This document shows positions 61,624-64,000 of a stretch of 64,000 bases of DNA, one piece after another (positions within the stretch are counted from its first letter, which is position 1; each line of letters opens with the position of its first letter). Below the pieces are notes generated by a model. The model was not told the origin of the DNA and did no database searches. It worked only from the letters and a program-made list of their open reading frames with translations. Both the position numbers and the translations under genes were made by a program. This DNA is from Rapidithrix thailandica (GTDB lineage Bacteria; Bacteroidota; Bacteroidia; Cytophagales; Flammeovirgaceae), in contig NZ_JBDKWZ010000009.1 of NCBI RefSeq assembly GCF_039710355.1, positions 62,001 through 126,000 on the forward strand, written 5' to 3'.

Positions 61624-62901
61624 TTAAAATTTTCCCTGTTTTGTCAATTGGTTGACAAGGGTTTGTACTTGTTGAATTTCGTGAATTTGAAGTTGTAATT
61701 GGAATGCTGTTTGCCGGTTTAGTTCTGTGATATACCCTGTAGAGGTAATCACTCCGTTGGCCAGTTGAGAAGCAGAGGTGTTCACCTGTTCTTTTTGCAG
61801 GCTTATCATTTGTTTTTCCGACAGAATCAGGGCCTTAAGCTTCTGAAGTTCTTCATGCTCTTGGGTCAGTGAGATGGTTAATTGTTTGTCAAAGTTCTCT
61901 TGTTCACTAAGTACAATCTGTTGTTGCAGGCTCAAGCTTTCCTGTTCTCTGTTCCAACGACCGTAAGAAACCGGTTGCCATGTTAAGCGAAGACCTACCA
62001 GGTAATAAGGTTCAAACTCCGTTTCGAAAAAATTCAAAGGATTCGGTTGACCAATGCCCAGTGTGCCGAATACATGCAAATCGGGCATCTTTTGTAAAGT
62101 CATTCTTTTCTTTTTACTTTCCAAATACTGTTGTTGCAAAGCAAACAGTTGGTATTCCGGGCGCAAGCTATTGGGCTTGATTTCCGTAGAGGACAGGGCA
62201 ACTTCCGGCAATGTGAGGGTCGCCTCCGGTACTTTCGGGTCTTCCGTCCATTTGGCCAGCATTTTTAACATGGACTGTTTTTCGTAGCTGATTTGAGTAA
62301 TTTGTTGTTTTACCTTTAAAATTTCAATTTCCAGTCCGTTGGCGTTGCTTTTAAGCAATACCCCATTGGCTACTTTGGAACGGATAGAAGCCAGGCGGTT
62401 TTCCAGTTCTTTCAATACGGAAGCGCGAAGCAGCTTTTCATTTTCTTGGAGGATCAAAGCGGAAAAATACAAGCGGTTAATCACCTCTTTGATTTGGTAC
62501 AGGTTGACCTGTACTTGTTGCTGTTGAGTTTGAATGTTTAGTTCCTGAGTGACTATTTCGGATTTTAATTTTCCTCCGTCAAAGAGCTTTTGCTGCAAAG
62601 ACAGTTCTCCCCGGTATTGATCTTTGGGGACTTCGATTCCTTCCATCATGGGTATTCCGGGATTGAACGTCACGGCATCGGATTGGTAAGTAGCCTGTAG
62701 GATTACTTGCCATTGCGGGAGGTTTTGTAAACGCAGGTTGCTCACCTGTAAAGCTTTGAGGCTTTCCAGCCAGGTCAGTTGCTGTTGCTCCGGACTTTTT
62801 AAAATCGCTTGTTCATGGCAGTAGTGGAGGCTTAGGGTATCTGCCTGACTATGTGCCGATAGCAACAAAATAAAGCCAATAATCAGAATAGAATGTTTCA
62901 T
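61624..62901 (-). CDS. TolC-family outer-membrane efflux protein
   Basis: 425 residues with a signal peptide (SILIIGFILLLSAHSQA). Two related halves of long helical hairpins, each with the family's beta strands (LPQWQVILQATYQSDAVTFN; MPDLHVFGTLGIGQPNPLNFFETEFEPYYLVGLRLTWQP), and Q-rich helices throughout. It is the outer-membrane exit duct for the ABC/HlyD pump and the first structural gene after tetR. The TetR-type palindrome 62913-62930 lies 12 bp before its start. Confidence 0.92.
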   Translation of the reverse strand: MKHSILIIGFILLLSAHSQADTLSLHYCHEQAILKSPEQQQLTWLESLKALQVSNLRLQNLPQWQVILQATYQSDAVTFNPGIPMMEGIEVPKDQYRGELSLQQKLFDGGKLKSEIVTQELNIQTQQQQVQVNLYQIKEVINRLYFSALILQENEKLLRASVLKELENRLASIRSKVANGVLLKSNANGLEIEILKVKQQITQISYEKQSMLKMLAKWTEDPKVPEATLTLPEVALSSTEIKPNSLRPEYQLFALQQQYLESKKKRMTLQKMPDLHVFGTLGIGQPNPLNFFETEFEPYYLVGLRLTWQPVSYGRWNREQESLSLQQQIVLSEQENFDKQLTISLTQEHEELQKLKALILSEKQMISLQKEQVNTSASQLANGVITSTGYITELNRQTAFQLQLQIHEIQQVQTLVNQLTKQGKF

Positions 62902-62912
62902 TAACTTAAAAA

Positions 62913-62930
62913 TTTAACCATTTAGTTAAC
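62913..62930. promoter_or_regulatory. TetR-type operator in front of the efflux genes
   Basis: TTTAACCA-TT-TAGTTAAC, an 18-bp near-palindrome (arms differ at two positions) between tetR and tolC. It matches the perfect palindrome upstream of tetR at 16 of 18 bases. Confidence 0.65.
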
Positions 62931-62956
62931 TCCGGGTTAAAAAAAATCCACAAGTG

Positions 62957-63553
62957 CTATGCTTGTGGAAGTACAATTTTTACGATGGATTTTTTTCGTT
63001 GGTGAATCATCTCATGATAAGCATCTTGGTCCATGTTTAAGATGGTTTTGGCCAGAGGTTGTGCAAGTATGGGAAAAGCACATAGCGAAATAATATTGAT
63101 TAATAGTTCTTGAGGCTTAACATACCGCATCCTGCCTTGTTCCACTTCCTCTTTTATCTGTGTTTCCAGCATTTCCCAATCGAAATGTACATTACTCTGT
63201 GCTAACCGGATGAGAAAATCAGGGTTTTGATTCAATTCATTTATCACAAACAGAGGTAAATCAGGATTTTCAAGCAATGTTTGGGTGTATTTTTCTACAA
63301 AAAACGCCACTTTAGATGTCAATGGCTGGTGTGTATTGATTACTTCAGTTAATTGTAGGAATACATTGCCCAGTATCTGTTGAAAGATTTTTTCAAAGAG
63401 CTTTTTCTTATTTCTAAAATAATAATGTAACAGCGCTTTGTTAATCCCTGACTCATCGGCAATTTCTTGCATCCGGGCACCCGCAAACCCCTTTTTCAGG
63501 AATACTTTCCGGGCGGCAATAAATATCTTTTCTTCTGTCGTTAATTCGCTCAT
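62957..63553 (-). CDS. TetR-family regulator of the efflux operon
   Basis: 198 residues. N-terminal HTH of TetR type: KIFIAARKVFLKKGFAGARMQEIADESGINKALLHYYFRNKKKLFEKIF (about 8-57). The C-terminal ligand domain ends MIHQRKKSIVKIVLPQA. It is the first gene of the minus-strand set with TolC, HlyD, two ATPases and two permeases, the same partner set as E. coli cecR-ybhGFSR. Palindromic operators overlap its own start and precede tolC, so it probably represses both transcripts until a toxic ligand binds. Confidence 0.95.
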   Translation of the reverse strand: MSELTTEEKIFIAARKVFLKKGFAGARMQEIADESGINKALLHYYFRNKKKLFEKIFQQILGNVFLQLTEVINTHQPLTSKVAFFVEKYTQTLLENPDLPLFVINELNQNPDFLIRLAQSNVHFDWEMLETQIKEEVEQGRMRYVKPQELLINIISLCAFPILAQPLAKTILNMDQDAYHEMIHQRKKSIVKIVLPQA

Positions 63554-63570
63554 TTAACTATTTAGTTAAA
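63553..63570. promoter_or_regulatory. TetR-type operator at the tetR start
   Basis: Perfect palindrome TTTAACTA-TT-TAGTTAAA touching the tetR start codon; a further half-like GTTTAGTCAAAAG follows at about 63573. Nearly the same sequence occurs before tolC. Confidence 0.7.
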
Positions 63571-63740
63571 CTGTTTAGTCAAAAGTAAGTGCTGACTTTG
63601 AAATATCAAAAAAATATACGCGGAATTTTTAGGAGAATAGGAAGTGTTCTTCAAGAAAGAGATTTTAAAAGTCGGCAAAAAATAGTAATTTATATACTAA
63701 TCGTTCAAGGACCTGAAAATTTCATGATAAGCCACAAACC

Positions 63741-64000
63741 ATGGAAAAACTAATTCTCAACTTTCCTAATATTGATAAGGTAAATGCGATGAGTATCGGG
63801 AGTCAAGAGCGGGTCAAGGGATTGCTTCTCAAAGCATTGGGGAAGAGTTCAATTCGCATCATTCCTGGGTTTACTACAACTGCCTATTTTTTCTGGAGTT
63901 TCCTGCATACCAATAATATCCGGGGTAAATTAGCAGGAATCCTCAGTCAGTTAAACCGTACTACGCTAAGCAATATAAACGAAGTAAGCCAAAAAGCACG
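63741..64000 (+). CDS. Hypothetical protein, N-terminal part
   Basis: Frame open from ATG 63741 to the window end (86 codons): MEKLILNFPNIDKVNAMSIG, then a helical stretch (ERVKGLLLKALGKSSIRIIPGFTTTAYFFWSFLHTNNIRGKLAGI). No signal peptide. Not recognised; its real size and role are beyond the window. Transcribed divergently from tetR, so it could share the operator region, but at 171 bp from the operator this is uncertain. Confidence 0.5.
   Translation, partial: MEKLILNFPNIDKVNAMSIGSQERVKGLLLKALGKSSIRIIPGFTTTAYFFWSFLHTNNIRGKLAGILSQLNRTTLSNINEVSQKA

Overview
The window reads as a chromosomal segment of a Bacteroidota bacterium, most likely of the Cytophagales type. The grounds are exported proteins ending their signal peptides in ...AQ, DUF1573 and DUF5606 family proteins, a sigma / anti-sigma-like / outer-membrane triplet, the absence of Shine-Dalgarno-like leaders, and large RHS/YD-repeat proteins with VGIGT-type fibre proteins. 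The genus cannot be fixed from this sequence alone. No rRNA, tRNA, CRISPR array, phage module or insertion sequence was recognised.

Layout. 1-4.3 kb: a catabolic cluster on the minus strand (ornithine cyclodeaminase family, alpha-ketoglutaric-semialdehyde-type dehydrogenase, DapA-family lyase) with a divergent AraC regulator; the combination fits hydroxyproline catabolism. 4.3-6.8 kb: ECF sigma factor, membrane-anchored anti-sigma-like protein and outer-membrane barrel. 7.2-10.4 kb: an operon fitting the non-phosphorylative L-fucose pathway (two SDR dehydrogenases, FAH-family hydrolase, mutarotase), with a LacI-type palindrome in front and a perfect 30-bp palindrome inside. 10.4-26 kb: mostly housekeeping genes (gyrA behind a heavily structured leader, a TPR protein, murI, a haem-binding-domain protein, a rhomboid-MORN-TonB_C fusion, pntAA/pntAB/pntB, a bifunctional trehalose synthase/phosphatase, DUF5606). 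26-33 kb: a BamA/TamA-like barrel, a GH9-NodB fusion lipoprotein, a secernin-type C69 protein and a DUF1573 protein.

33.5-50.3 kb is the accessory highlight, a Sec-exported RHS polymorphic-toxin locus. It holds a four-module barrel-like protein, a VGIGT/coiled-coil fibre protein, an RHS-associated partner (1099 aa) and a 2001-aa RHS protein. The tip of the 2001-aa protein carries a metzincin-like motif (HEAGHSAWLLH) and is followed after 2 bp by a small exported protein, the likely immunity factor. Downstream lie two orphan tip cassettes. The first has an unrecognised tip with a MORN-repeat partner. The second has a phospholipase-A2-like tip (DAAAKQHDLDY) and a small membrane protein, and both of these are interrupted at A-runs. 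Both orphan junctions keep a copy of the end of the RHS core, and both carry the same 14-bp frame-breaking insertion just before the [14 protein letters not shown] block, which makes them look like silent donors for tip exchange.

50.4-64 kb: hemE, then a tandem array of about eleven ~100-bp hairpin-rich units, a TRAP transporter lacking its binding protein, a membrane GAF sensor without an output domain, and a TetR-controlled YbhGFSR-like efflux operon (TolC, HlyD, two ABC ATPases, two ABC-2 permeases) with matching palindromic operators in front of tetR and tolC. A dispersed palindrome (AAACCTTCCAGGTTT and its complement) occurs three times, twice overlapping a stop codon.
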